Source: Hirudo medicinalis
Lineage: Eukaryota; Annelida; Clitellata; Hirudinida; Hirudinidae
DNA: 64,000 nt
Direction of reading: 5' to 3'
Assembly (NCBI GenBank): GCA_011800805.1
Contig: MPNW01000222.1
Location: 45,295 to 109,294, forward strand
Positions 50,309 through 62,555 of this stretch are shown here, piece by piece. The notes beneath the pieces were generated by a model. The model was not told the origin of the DNA. It searched no databases and worked only from the letters and a program-made list of their open reading frames with translations. The position numbers and the translations under genes are program-made. Each line of letters opens with the position of its first letter. Within the stretch, counting starts at the first letter, position 1.

Positions 50309-51768
50309 ATAAATTTAATGAAATCAACACAAAGATCATCGTCATCACAAGCCATCATGATCATCGCCATCGTCACCATAATCATTATCGTCGTCATCAT
50401 TTTTTTTTTACTTCATTTATATAGCGCCATATGCATAGCGTCAGAGGCGCTTAAAATCCACATGATCATCATCATAATCATCATAATCATCATCGTCGTC
50501 ATCACTATTGTCCTCACCTCATCGCCTCGCAATGATCACAGGTATCAAATTATCTAGGAATTAAAGTAAAATAAAACACGAAAGAATGATTTTATTTGAT
50601 TGTCAATTAAAATGATCAATAATTACATTCAAAAATATTTTGCAACATTTTTTCTTGAATAACATTGGTTGTGGTGAAATGGAAATAAATAAATGTTTTT
50701 ATCCAATACCTTCAATGTTGTTGTTGTTGTTGTTGTTGTTGTCGCTGTTGTTGTTGTTGTTGTATCGACATTTTACGCAAAAAATTATTTAAAAATAAAA
50801 TAATAAACAACAATAGTGATTAATAATAGTTATATTGTATTAATGTTAATAATTAGTATTAATTAATTAGTAATAATTGTAAATGTAATTTTTATATTTT
50901 ATAATATAATATAATATAATGATATTGTTATTGTAATATTTATTAATTACTATATTATTATTATTAATAAATAAATATATAATTAATAACAACAACAACA
51001 ATCCTGACCACAATGGAATGAGTCCTCTGATCTCATTTTTAATCCGTGCGAAACAGACATCTGCTCGCCTGGTGCACGTGGAAATATTCATCCATTCTTC
51101 CATCCATCCATCCATCCATCCGTCATTCCATCCATCCATCCAACCATCCGTCCATCCACCCATCCATCCATCCATCCAAGCCTCCACAACTTCTCCTACT
51201 CAACCATCCGTGAACCACTCATGGGATTGGAGATTTTCGAATTAATGCTCAAATCATCAACTTTTTATGACAATTAGAAGACCATATTAAGTTGATAATA
51301 ACATTCCCAAATAACATTATTTGTTGCAAATAATCCACAAAATAACTAGAAAATTCTATTAATAGATTTTTAACATTTATTATTATTAATTACACTTATT
51401 GTGTAAAACGAAACTACTAATTATTACTATTATTTTTTTTAATTATTATGTAATTAGAATTCTTTTCATCGAACACGATGCTTCTTCAACTGTTAATTAT
51501 GCGATGGTCATGCAATTACAAGCGCCTTATTAAAATCCCGAAATGATTACAGACACATTTATTTTTAAAATTCTGATCTCATTTTAAGAGAATAATTATT
51601 TAATTAATTGATATTAATTTTTTTAATAATAATTAATCATTTCGAGTTTTTTATGAAGAAAGGAGGAAGCGAAAAGATGAAAGTTGTCAAGAATTTTCTG
51701 ACATCGCCGATAAGTGGGTGGTCTCTGACTCTCATTTTGAGGCTAAAACTTGCTAACACTTCGCATAA

Positions 51769-52180
51769 GCGAGTGAGTGACTGAATGAATGGATGAGTGA
51801 ATGAGAGGTAATGAATGAATGGATGAATGAATGAGAGGTAATGAATGAGTGAGTGGGTGAGTGAATGAGAGGTAATGAATGAGTGGGTGGGTGAATGAGA
51901 GGTAATGAATGAGTGGGTGAGTGAATGAGAGGTAATGAATGAATGGATGAGTGAATGAGAGGTAATGAATGAATGGATGAGTGAATGAGAGGTAATGAAT
52001 GAATGGATGAGTGAATGAGGGGTAATGAATGAATGGATGAGTGAATGAGAGATAATGAATGAGTGGATGAGTGAATGAGAGGTAATGAATGAGTGGATGA
52101 GTGAATGAGAGGTAATGAATGAATGAGTGAATGAGAGGTAATGAATGAATGAGTGAATGAGAGGTAATGAATGAGTGGTT
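51769..52180. repeat. Degenerate 26-34 bp minisatellite of GAAT/GAGT words
   Basis: About 13 units built from GAGAGGTAATGAATGA followed by variable GTGGATGAGTGAAT words. Unit length varies from about 26 to 34 bp. A reverse-strand frame encodes repeated His/Ser/Leu blocks, without start or domain. Confidence 0.9.
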
Positions 52181-52531
52181 GGATGAACGGGTGCACGAAC
52201 AAGTGGGTGAATTGTTAAATTTCTCCAGCTACTCTTGTGTAAACAAGAAACTATCGATTACTTGGAAGGAGCTTTAGAAACATCTGGAGTGCTAAACAGT
52301 GACCCCTGGTGGTGATGTTGATGATGATAATGGTGATGACGACGATGATGATGATGATGATGATGATGGTGGTGGTAGTGGTGGTGGTGACAGACGAATA
52401 AAGCGTTGTATTAATGTTTGAATGATTTAGCATAATATACCCGTAAACTCATTATTTATCACAATCAGGTCCTTCAGTTAAATCTATTGACTAATAGATG
52501 CCATCAATTTGATCAACTAACATTAGTTTGC

Positions 52532-52771
52532 TGATCACCACATCCACCCTGACCACCACATCCACCCTGACCACCACATCCACCCTAACCACCACATCCA
52601 CCCTGACCACCACATCCACCCTGACCACCACATCCACCCTAACCACCACATCCACCCTGACCACCACATCCNCTAGATGATATTATCCATAACACTTTAT
52701 TTATAAAAAACGACCACACACTACAACATACAATATCCACCCTGACCACCACATCCACCCTGACCACCACA
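52532..52771. repeat. 18-bp minisatellite split by an N and unique DNA
   Basis: Units of CCACCACATCCACCCTGA (some ending CTAA) run from 52532 to 52671. They break at an ambiguous base (52672) followed by about 63 bp of unrelated sequence, then resume at about 52735-52771. Confidence 0.9.
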
Positions 52772-54324
52772 GCAACAATTGCAAACACGGACACAACATC
52801 CATCCATTAGAGCGGAGTGCATTAGCAAGAAGACATCACCCCACCCATCCTCCGCCATCTTTCTTTTCTTTCTTTTCAAGCCTTCCTGCGGTGAAGTAAG
52901 CACGACAACATTGGAAACGAATGCTGGCTGCCGGCAATATTTGTAAAGTTGTGGCGATTGTGGCGATGATGATGATGACGATGATGACGACGACGATGAC
53001 GACGATGATGATGACGATGATGATGATGATGATGGAAGCTTCGGTGGTTACGATGATAGCAGAAGATAATTACAAAGAAATAAAAGTGTCTGCAAATGGC
53101 CAGAATTTCGAATGAGAAGGAAGTGAAGAATGATTTCCGGTCAATCCTGCGCTATAAATTTCTTTGGTGACTGCCGACATCACAGGCGTAACTTTATGGC
53201 TGCGATAGTTGGGATGATTCGCGATTTGGAATTAATAATTTGTAGAATTTATGAAAATATTTCAATTAAAATAATCTTTTAATTCAGAGACGCGTCACGC
53301 GTGCGAAATGTGTCAATTAGTGAAGTGTTGCGCAACATAAACAAGGATTATTCTCAGCCTGATAAGAAAAAAAAACAATTATTCCAGAAATATAATTTCA
53401 AATGTTTAATTTGCAAATAATTTGAAATTTTAAACCATTTAAACCAAGGAACTTGAGCTACTGTTATTAATTCAATATTCAAAACCTCAGTTTTGCATGG
53501 GAATGACGGATTCGAACTAAAGCTCTGTTCGCATCGATGTGTCCTTAATGTCCTAATGTGTCCTCCTTCGCAGATGTGATTTGTGAAAAAAGATGAAATT
53601 AATTTATTAATGGAATTGAATAAATTCTGAAAACAGAAACCATCTAAAATTGTTTAATTAATGGTTGGCTCTGCTGAATTGAAGATTGAACTAAGAAACG
53701 AGGAACGGAAAAGAAGAAAGACACAAGTTTTGTTCCAAAATATAACTCAGGAAATAAATTTCTTAATGTACAAAGAAGGAGGTGTAATACATTTTTAAAG
53801 ATTTTGGTACAAAAAGTAAGAGAAAGGAGGAAAAACGGGTGGAGCGGGTTTATATGATATATATATATATATATATGTCATATATAATATATAATATATA
53901 TATTTATCATATATGCACTCGCAACTGCGACTCGGATGGCTGGACACCTGAAAACTTCTTGAATTAACCAGAATTGCCATAAACATAAACTTGTCTGTGG
54001 ACTTCTTCAGCTTGTCAGTGTCATTGATATTATTAAAAGTGAAACTAATTTTAATTTTTGTAACAACAACTTTATTGCTTGCAAAATTCGTAAATGGTAA
54101 TGCATCTAAAACCAAAGTCTGACCCTCTATTTGCGATTGCATTGTAAATTGTTTTAACGCATTACTTCGTCACATTTTTACGTCAACGAATGTCATAAAG
54201 TTATCAACGAAACCGCATTTACTTGTTTTCATGAGTAAACTTGTCAAAAAAATTGTCAAAAACCAGTAAAAATAGATGACATGCTAAACTTGAAGTCAGC
54301 ATTAATATTAATAAGTAAATATAA

Positions 54325-54513
54325 CCAGGATCATCATTTGGGAAGGCCGGGGAGGTAGGGCTTAGATTTGCCAACCTCATTTCCCAATGTGAAAGCAAGA
54401 GACCTTAATTTGTGAACTTACGAGACCGACGAGCAAATAAAGTTAGTCAGGTAACTTTAAGAGAATTTAGAGAAGGTGGAACGATTGTTTGCTCCCTGAA
54501 ATGATGACCCTGA
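54325..54513. mobile_element. Short inverted-repeat (MITE-like) element
   Basis: The left end CCAGGATCATCATTTGGG is inverted at the right end, which on the minus strand begins TCAGGGTCATCATTTCAGGG. Length is about 190 bp with no coding capacity. A further solitary end (AATGACATCCCTGA) lies at 54668-54681. It is the same motif family as 9289-9391. Confidence 0.45.
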
Positions 54514-55316
54514 ATAAGGCTACCAATTATTCGCACAGTTTCATTGGAAGACTGATGAATTCACACTTAATTGCAGATAGGTCTGCCTCATAACCCCTCC
54601 CCGACTTTTGGTGAGAATAAAAAGTATTTCACGGGTTGAACGAGGGTTTGTCACCTCGGAAACGCTTAATGACATCCCTGATTAATTGTATTGCAATAAT
54701 CTTGCAAAAATTATTTATTAATAAACATTACTGAAAAGGAATGCGTGATTGTCTAAATCTTAAAAGTAAACCAATTTCTTAAGGTAAAGACATTTTGCTT
54801 TAAAAAAAATGCTTGTAAGGGAAGTTTGTTAAGTGGCCAATGAAATTGCATTTCGATGATGAATCTTGCAATTTTGTTTATTTTTAACAGCTTTTATGAC
54901 TTTGTGATCAACAATATAACATCAGGTGATATGTTGCTAATATCAGGTAAAGTTAGCATTTCGCCCGACTTATCCAATTAACAATTGCATCATTTAATTT
55001 TATACATTAATATAATATCAAATTTGTAATTTTTTATAACGATTCAATTAAAAATTTTGGCTTTGTTGAAAATTGTAGCTATGTTTCCCTAAATGAATGT
55101 CTAGCATATGATCTTATTGTGTAAACAATTAGAACTTCGCTATTCTCTTCATTCCTTCGCTAGCTTTTTTTCTCCAGTAAGTTTCATCATTTGGTCGTAA
55201 GTTGGTAACATTAATGTCTCGAAAATTATTTTGTTACGGTGACTTATAATGTAAATGCTTTTACCGAGAAGCGTTCTTGTTCGCAAGAATAAAAATTGAA
55301 GAATAAAATAATCACT

Positions 55317-58300
55317 ATGGAGAAAAACGGGAGCAACAATAACGAAAAAGAACTTATTGTTTCTTATTTAAAATCTTCCCTGAAAGCATTGGAGGAAGAA
55401 TTGGGTGATTTTGATTCAACAATAGAAAAGTGAGAATGTCTTGATTATTTATGTTGTAATCTGTCTTTAATGTCCGTTTTTTTAAATACTTAAATTTTGC
55501 TAGAATTACGCAATAGACAGTTATTGTTACATCAAAGTTTAATTAAAGGGTAATTAATTTGAATACTGTAGCCAGGTAGTTGCCTGCATAATCCTTATTA
55601 ATTGATAAGATACTAAAATATGCCATTTTTAATTTGTTACATGGCCAAAAAATAAACAAACATGCTTGAATGTGAAATATAGTTTCTGAATTTTTAATTA
55701 AAATGACAAATCTTAGCATAAAAAAGCCTAGCAAAAAATAATTTCCAAAACAAAGATATCTAAACAAAGGATTTTTATTAGCACCGATGCCTCCAATGCC
55801 ATTTGTTGGTCCATTGAATCAATGTTTCTTCATGGATTAAAGAATGTTAAACCAAACAAGGTAAATTTTAAATTAATTTCTCTTGAGAAATTATTGCATA
55901 TGATTGTTATATAATTGTGTTATTATTATTTATTGTCTCAAGTGCACAACTTAACCTAGTGGGAATTGTTATTCCGATAATATAATCCTCGTCTTTGCTC
56001 TCTGCTTCTAGGCACTGGATTTGCATCAGAATCCATGCGACAAGTTCATCTTATTCAATTTGTTGCACTTCATTTCTCTGAATTTATTTTTTAATGCTGA
56101 GTAACCTGTTTTAGTGATTAATGAAGAATTATTGAATGTTGTATCAAAATAATGAACAATTATTATTCAAGGATTTCTGGGACATAATCAAAAAATGTTC
56201 TCACAAGTCAACACTGGAGGCCATAAAAGGCTTAGGTCAAATTCGAAGCAATGTCGGTCGTTGCAGGGTCGGTTGATTTCTTGTTGACCGAGTATTTGAA
56301 CAATTCATATTTTAATTTTGTAAAAACTTTGCTAAGACTTTCGAGATTGTAATGCTTTATTTGGTTTTTTAAACAAATTACAGTCGTGGTTGAGACTTTC
56401 AATCAACGAATGCTGTCTCGAGAGCTACATGTCCGTGATCACTGCAGACTCTGCTCTTATTGTGCGATATTATCTTCCATCTGCCTTCTTATTGGACGCT
56501 AAAGCAATGGAATCTGCCATGACTTTAATTCAAGGTAATGAATTTGATGTTATTGGTAATTCAAAATGTTTCAAAATGATCAATAATAATAATCATTATT
56601 TAATAACCGAAAGATCTTTCAAATCACAACTTCAAGCTGAGTTGTAATTCGACGGTTCTCAACCAGTGGAATCAACCGCCACTTCAACTGGCAGGAATAG
56701 TTTCAGCAAAAAACCTCAGGTGGCCTCAGGCAAAGAAAAAGTTGGGCGCGGGCGTTGGCTTCGGATCGTCCGTCTCCACGTCTCGATCGCCTCTGGGAAG
56801 CTCCTCCACTTCGAACTCGCAAATTTCTCACTTGCCTCAACTTCTCAAAACCACTTCTAACGGACACCTCGGAAAGTCTGCAGAGAGTCCGAGTCCGAGG
56901 TTTTCGGAAACAGACAAAAGGAAGTCTCTCTCCAATACTAGTTCCTTGGAGAAAGACGCCCTCTCTTTTACCAGTTCGGTTTCTCACCCAGATTTTGGAG
57001 ATGCCAGACAGGAGTTCTACAGGACAGTTTATGACATCAGTGAATCGGAGGAAGATGAAAACACAAAAGCTATCGCTCAGAAAACTTCGGAGGAACGTAA
57101 GTGATTAGTAATTACTAATTATTCTAGTGTTTATTGTTATAGTGCAGCTGACAATGAGTACGTTAGCGACAACTAGTATGGCGATGATAATTACATTAGC
57201 GGCAATAATTACATTACTGTATTTAGGTGTTTCACGTTTTTTGAAGTTTTTAGTTCAGATGGAGATTTTTGGTTGACAAGAGCTTGGTTGTATGGCTTAA
57301 AAATCATTTAATATACGAGGGAGGTTGAACTTAATAGGACGTGGACAAGCAAATGTCGATAATTTTCTAAATAAGAAGCAATTTTATGGTGGCTATTCAA
57401 ATTTTTGATTTTTTTAAATTTATAAATGGTCAGTGACTGTCATATTTTGAAAGTCTGGCCTTCCTGCTTACTAAAGCAATTGTTAATTTTTTCTGCATAA
57501 GTTTATAATAATAATAGTTAATTTATAAATAAGTTACGGTGGCATCGAGGTCCTGTGATTCGGACTTATGCCACCGTAAAGATCGTCTTATTTGAAATAT
57601 TTAAGGAGTTAAATAGTAATTTGTAACTGATGTCTGTTATGATTGGCATTAACTTCTTCAGAGGAATTAAGGTTCCAGTACGTCGTCAAGCACAATCTCG
57701 ACAAGTTCCCCCTCAACTACGACCAATTACTCGGCGCCTCTCAGGAAGCCGAGGACGTGTTGAATCGACACCTCGTCCAAGGTTTACCGCTTCCAGAAGA
57801 TTTTTCTTTTGAATTGCTATCAAGTAATTGGATGTCTTTCCAAAACTTGAAATTAGGCAATCTCCAGGACGACCTTCCAGCCTCGACGATCGCCCGAGCT
57901 TCCGATTCTCGTTGGACGAACGGTCGACACCTCGACGGGCCGTCCGACGATGACAAACGACCGCCCGAAGCGTCCGGAACGGTAAATCGAGCAGCAGACG
58001 ATTTGGCATTTGATGCTCTTGAAGAAAATGATAAGAATCATGACGAAGAGCAGTGCAATGCCACAGATTCTTTGATTAAGAGTTTATCAGGTTGGTATAT
58101 TGATATACATAAATATTATTATCGCTTTAACACTTTAGAATATTATTTGCTGTAATTTTGCCAACGTGAAGGCAATTATTCTCTAATGATAACATTAATA
58201 AAGTAAAGAATTGTTAACTCCTCGATTGCTTATTCTCGTCCAAAATTGTTCCAATGTCTGCGGTTATTACTTTATAATTCCATTGCTAGCAATTAGATGA

Positions 58301-60872
58301 TTTAATTAGACGATTTAAACATCACCTACCACTTAAAGTAGGGTTAGGGTTAACTGTACAAGCTGTGACTTTGTTATTGAAGGTGATGGTGAGATGATAA
58401 CGGTGGAGAAAATAATTGAAGCTGTCATGGGAAAGAAGTCTCAAGATATTGCAAAGGAGGATGAGGAAAAGGTTCCTATCGAAGAATGTTAACTTGACGT
58501 AATAGATTATAATGTCCCTAAGGATCATCTCCTGTTTGTAGGAACCACTTCTTAACTTCCTATTTAATAGCTAAGAAGAAGTGGTCCCTTGCGGTCGAAA
58601 TTTTTCTCGTGCGCTCGGTACTGCACGTTTTTGTGGAAGAATGATTACGCGATGCGGTCTCGTCGCACGAAGTGACGATCTATGCAATCATTCTTAAACA
58701 CAGTGTGACTTATTAATTATAACTAATACGAAAATATAAAAGCTATTAAAATTGTTTATGAGGTGCAATTTGAAATTAAGTATTAAAACATATAAAAACT
58801 TTATTTCATGTCAAAGAAAAAAGATGTAATCAAGAATAAGAGACGCTGTCTTCATGAGGCTTCCAGCAAAGATGTAATTATTGTTGCATTTCATTCTAAA
58901 TTATTGTGATTAGTATCATTGTCATTAATAGATATTTCACAATTTAATGTGTGCATACATTATATTAATATTGCAATTATATTATAATTAATATTATGCA
59001 TTAATATGCATAAATTATGATAAATTCTCTGCCAGATTGATATAGCAAAGGAGTACACGTCAATAAAACATGAGAAGGGCCTTTCATCTCAGTGCTTTCA
59101 ATGCAAGAACTGCTCAGCACCTATTGGAATGTGTGAGTTTTTTGTGCTCCTTGATTCACAAGTGCATCAATTTTACTAAATAAATAAAAAAAAAATTAAA
59201 ATTGTTAAAATTCCAGCTAGTATTTAATTGCTGGAATTAACAGTTGGAAACTGTCTAACCAATTTCTATGCCTCTCTTATTTTTGCTAAGTACCGTCATT
59301 ACTGGTTTTTTATAAAGCGTTTTTTTTGCATCAGTTTTCGGCAAGGAAAGGGTTTGTTCTTTCGACAAGTGCTATTACTGTCCTGAATGTCTCGAGAAGG
59401 ACGAGTATGTCCTACCAAGCAAGGTCATCTACAACTGGGATTTCAGGCCTTACAAAGGTTCAAATTTGATTTCCTTGTATTTGCTATTTATTTTGATTTT
59501 GTTAAACAATTTCTTCTTTTTTTAAATATTTATTTAATGTGTCTGTTGTGATTCTTACTTTATTTACCAAAACTGTTATTTTGGATTTTATGTTTTCTGA
59601 TTGTTAACAATTTTGACTTCAGTTTCGAAAAAGAATCATGAATTTTTAACTAGCTGCAAGGCCGCACCCCTTATCAATATTGATGATCTAAACCCCTCCC
59701 TTTATGTTCATGTGCCTGCTCTTAATAATGTCAAGGTGATTTTTTAAAAGATTGTTTTAATGAATATTTAACATGAAAAATAAACATTTTTAAAATTAAG
59801 ATTGTTGTTGTAATACATAAATATTATGAAAATTAAGTTATACTAAGCAGTCACTAACATTTGTTGTTGTTGTTGACATTGTTGTTGTGTTAATAGAACT
59901 TTCTTTATATTGATAATGTTGTCATCATTTTCTGAGGTGTTTATAAGTTACCCTATTACTGAATTTAAGTTTTAATATTGCATTTTGCAATTCAGTTAAG
60001 GTTATAATTTAATTATTTTGATTTATGTTTTAGTTGACCAGGCTGAGGCTAAAACATCTCAAGGCTTACTTATTGTCATGCAATTTGGACCATGTCATCA
60101 ACTTGCACTCAATCTTGGGTGATGTGTCCTATTATACAGAGAACATTCATGTTTACTCCATGGAGGTAATCATTGAGCAGAAAATCAACTTTCAAGCATG
60201 CAATTAGTTTAAGCCTCTTTAAAAATTATATTTTGCTGGCATGGCAGTGACTTCATCACAAAACAAATAGAAACTCTAATACTTTATGTTAATGTCATGA
60301 AAAATATTCGAGCTGATAAATGAAGTTACATTGATTATGCTATAAGTTTTAAAACTCATGAGTTAACTCACTCACTCATCCCATCATTTGATGCAGGACC
60401 TCGTCAAAGTACCCTCAGGTCACCTTGTTAGGACCCTTGAGAAGGCATGCCAGTTTGGCATCAGTCATGTATATTCTTGTCACCTCTGCTCACAGAAGGG
60501 TTTCTATTGTGAGATTTGTAGGGCAGGTGGTGTCATCTATCCATTTGATCTGGAAAACACTGTTAGGGTACGTACAACATTTGAATATTATTAACAATGT
60601 TAGACAGATTGAATTATGAAAGAAGTTTTGCCAAAAAAAGAAATAGTTTTGAGCTATTGACTATATATAGCAGTTTTAAACTTTAATGAAATCTTAAATT
60701 ATCTTACCAGTGTGACTCTTGCAAAGCTGTATACCACAAGACTTGCAAGACCTCATCTAGGGCGTGTCCAAAGTGCCAACGTCGAGCCATGAAGAATTCC
60801 TTAGACCTGGAGAAGTCTAATTACAATCCACAGAATTCAATCAACTACACCTACACTACTGCTGTCAGATAA
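55317..60872 (+). CDS. PLEKHM1: PLEKHM1-like RUN plus Rubicon-homology protein lacking PH domains
   Basis: This family binds Rab7/Arl8 and HOPS on late endosomes and lysosomes and tunes autophagosome fusion. Thirteen exons, 55317-55429, 55782-55860, 56172-56267, 56384-56534, 56614-57096, 57662-58090, 58383-58471, 59036-59132, 59335-59457, 59623-59735, 60034-60165, 60397-60567 and 60711-60872, close in phase to 745 residues. Residues about 35-165 form a RUN domain (MFLHGLKN, VGRCRSWLRLSINECCLESYM, and VLNQWNQPPLQLAGI like the PLEKHM1 LNEWTLTPLALSG end). A Ser-rich linker follows. The C-terminal Rubicon-homology domain, about 480-745, carries GLSSQCFQCKNC, KVIYNWDF, HVYSCHLCSQKGFYCEIC and CDSCKAVYHKTC...CPKC zinc ligands. 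The two PH domains of vertebrate PLEKHM1 are absent. The exon-7 donor (AAG|GTTCCT) is weak; reading past it reaches a stop at 58490. Confidence 0.85.
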
Positions 60873-62555
60873 AGGTATCGTGCCAATGAAGTGCTGAATT
60901 CTACTAAAGGCATGTCATGTTATATGTCATAAGGTCTACTTGCAGGTGATGATCATAGTACCTGTATGATTCATCAATGGATTTGCATTTTAAAATTGTT
61001 TTCACTTGTGATCGGAATTAACTTCCTCGGCAATAGATTGGTTAAGTTAAAAATAAATTTTTGGTTTCTACTATAGATTTCCAACTTCTGTGTGTATGTG
61101 TTTTTATTTTTGAGTGTTAAAGTTTGATGACTAGTGCCTTGGAATTGCAAACTTTTGCAAAACTAATCATGCATGCACGACATTATGACATATAACACAT
61201 TTCCTGACGATTAATATTTCCAGAACAATTGTTGATTTTCCTGTTGCCAACAAGCATTAGAACAGATTTCAATTAGTTGTTAACACTAAAATTGTTATGC
61301 TGTTAATAATTGTTAATGCTTTCATCAGCAGGAACGTTGAAGTGCATATTTTGCTATGCAACGAAGTTCTTTGAGATTCTTGTTCATTTATTTTGGTTTT
61401 TGTAAATAGATTAATTTGTTGGTTTCTCTTCGTTAACGTAAAGGCCGAAGTATCGATTGATTAATCTGAGGACGGAACGCTAAACAAAGTTATTGGCACA
61501 TTTGTTCAACGAGAAATGATTTGGGAGCTGAGCGGTACAAAGATTAAAAGTGTTAATTTTTAGCAATCGCTATAAAGGAAATTTAATCGAAGCTTGTGAT
61601 ACTTATAAAAGCTTATAGTTGCTGCTACTGAGATCATAATGCTAGGATCAAAAAACAAAGATTTTAGCTTTCCCAAGGCGAACAGCTGGATAGAAGAGCA
61701 AAAATATAAATAATGGCAGGACACAACTCTCAGAAGAAAATTCCATTTCAATTTTTTGAGAAAAATATGAATTGGTGGTTTTACATTCCTATAAAATTCA
61801 TTCTGAACATCTAAAATTAGTTATTTTGTGAACGACCATCATCGAAGAAGACAAGATATGCAGCATACGATTGTTTGCCAAGTGACAAAAGCCAACTCAC
61901 AGGCAACAACTTTTGGTACTCCTTCCCAAACCCTAACCTTAACCTTAATCCTGTAAATCTATGCAGAACTGATACAAGTCGCCCCCTATCGGCGGGTAGA
62001 CTGAAGAGCGCTGGAGATAGAGGATTCGCGGTTGCTGGCCCAAGAGTATGGAATACTCTTCCCCCAGAGGTCACTTCCGCTGCGACTGTAGAAGGCTTCA
62101 GAAGGAGACTCAAGACGCATTTGTTCAGTGGCCTTGAAGTCCTTTAGACTTACGCCACTTTAAATTTGTCAAACAATAATGAGTTGACTTTTGCCCGTCA
62201 CTTCTCCAACCACCACAGCACATTTGCCGACGAATCGAAAGCGAAACTGAAATAGCTTCGACCCGAGTCATGGAACGTGACCTTGCTCTCAATATTGCAT
62301 ACCCTGTTCTTGGTAACATTTTTGAGAAATACCATATTAAAATAAATTAATTACGTTATTTTCAGTAGCAAAAGTCCAGCATTTTATTATTTTGTCATGT
62401 AATGTTGTTTATTACAATGTAATAATATACTTATTGCAATGAAAATATTTTTACTACTTCTGTAAGTTTAAAATACATTTATAGTCCCTTTGTCATCACA
62501 TTTCTGTTTAGCTTGCAATATTTACATAGAGCTCGCTCAAAGTATTATTTCAGCG
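60873..62555. other. 3' UTR and intergenic spacer with LINE fragment
   Basis: This follows the PLEKHM1-like stop. It is AT-rich and contains a reverse-transcriptase C-terminal remnant at 61874-62147. The DNAJC11 promoter must lie at the right end. No other gene is visible. Confidence 0.5.
61874..62147 (+). mobile_element. Fragment of a LINE reverse-transcriptase C-terminus
   Basis: An open stretch reads SAGDRGFAVAGPRVWNTLPPEV, slightly broken up here as GDRGFAVAGPRVWNTLP then FRRRLKTHLF. The block (R-FxVAGPRxWNxLP, then FRxxLKTHLF) is the well-known C-terminal tail of jockey/CR1/L2-type non-LTR retrotransposon polymerases. Only about 90 residues remain; the catalytic FxDD core is absent, so it is dead. 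It lies between two genes. Confidence 0.75.

Larger units (their letters stand above)
50309..55316. other. Repeat-rich desert between Islet and PLEKHM1-like genes
   Basis: About 5 kb with no supportable gene. It holds CATCAT runs (50330-50400 and 50460-50515), a GTT run (50717-50762), CCAT repeats (51088-51175), two minisatellites, GAT/GGT and GAC/GAT runs (52310-52390 and 52960-53030) and TATATA (53856-53905). An inverted-repeat element lies at 54325-54513. Confidence 0.6.

Noticed and set aside
51753..52202. His/Ser/Leu repeat frame on the minus strand
   Set aside because: Minisatellite translation; no start context or domain.
58337..58351. Telomere-like TAGGGTTAGGGTT
   Set aside because: Only two units; too short to mean an interstitial telomere.
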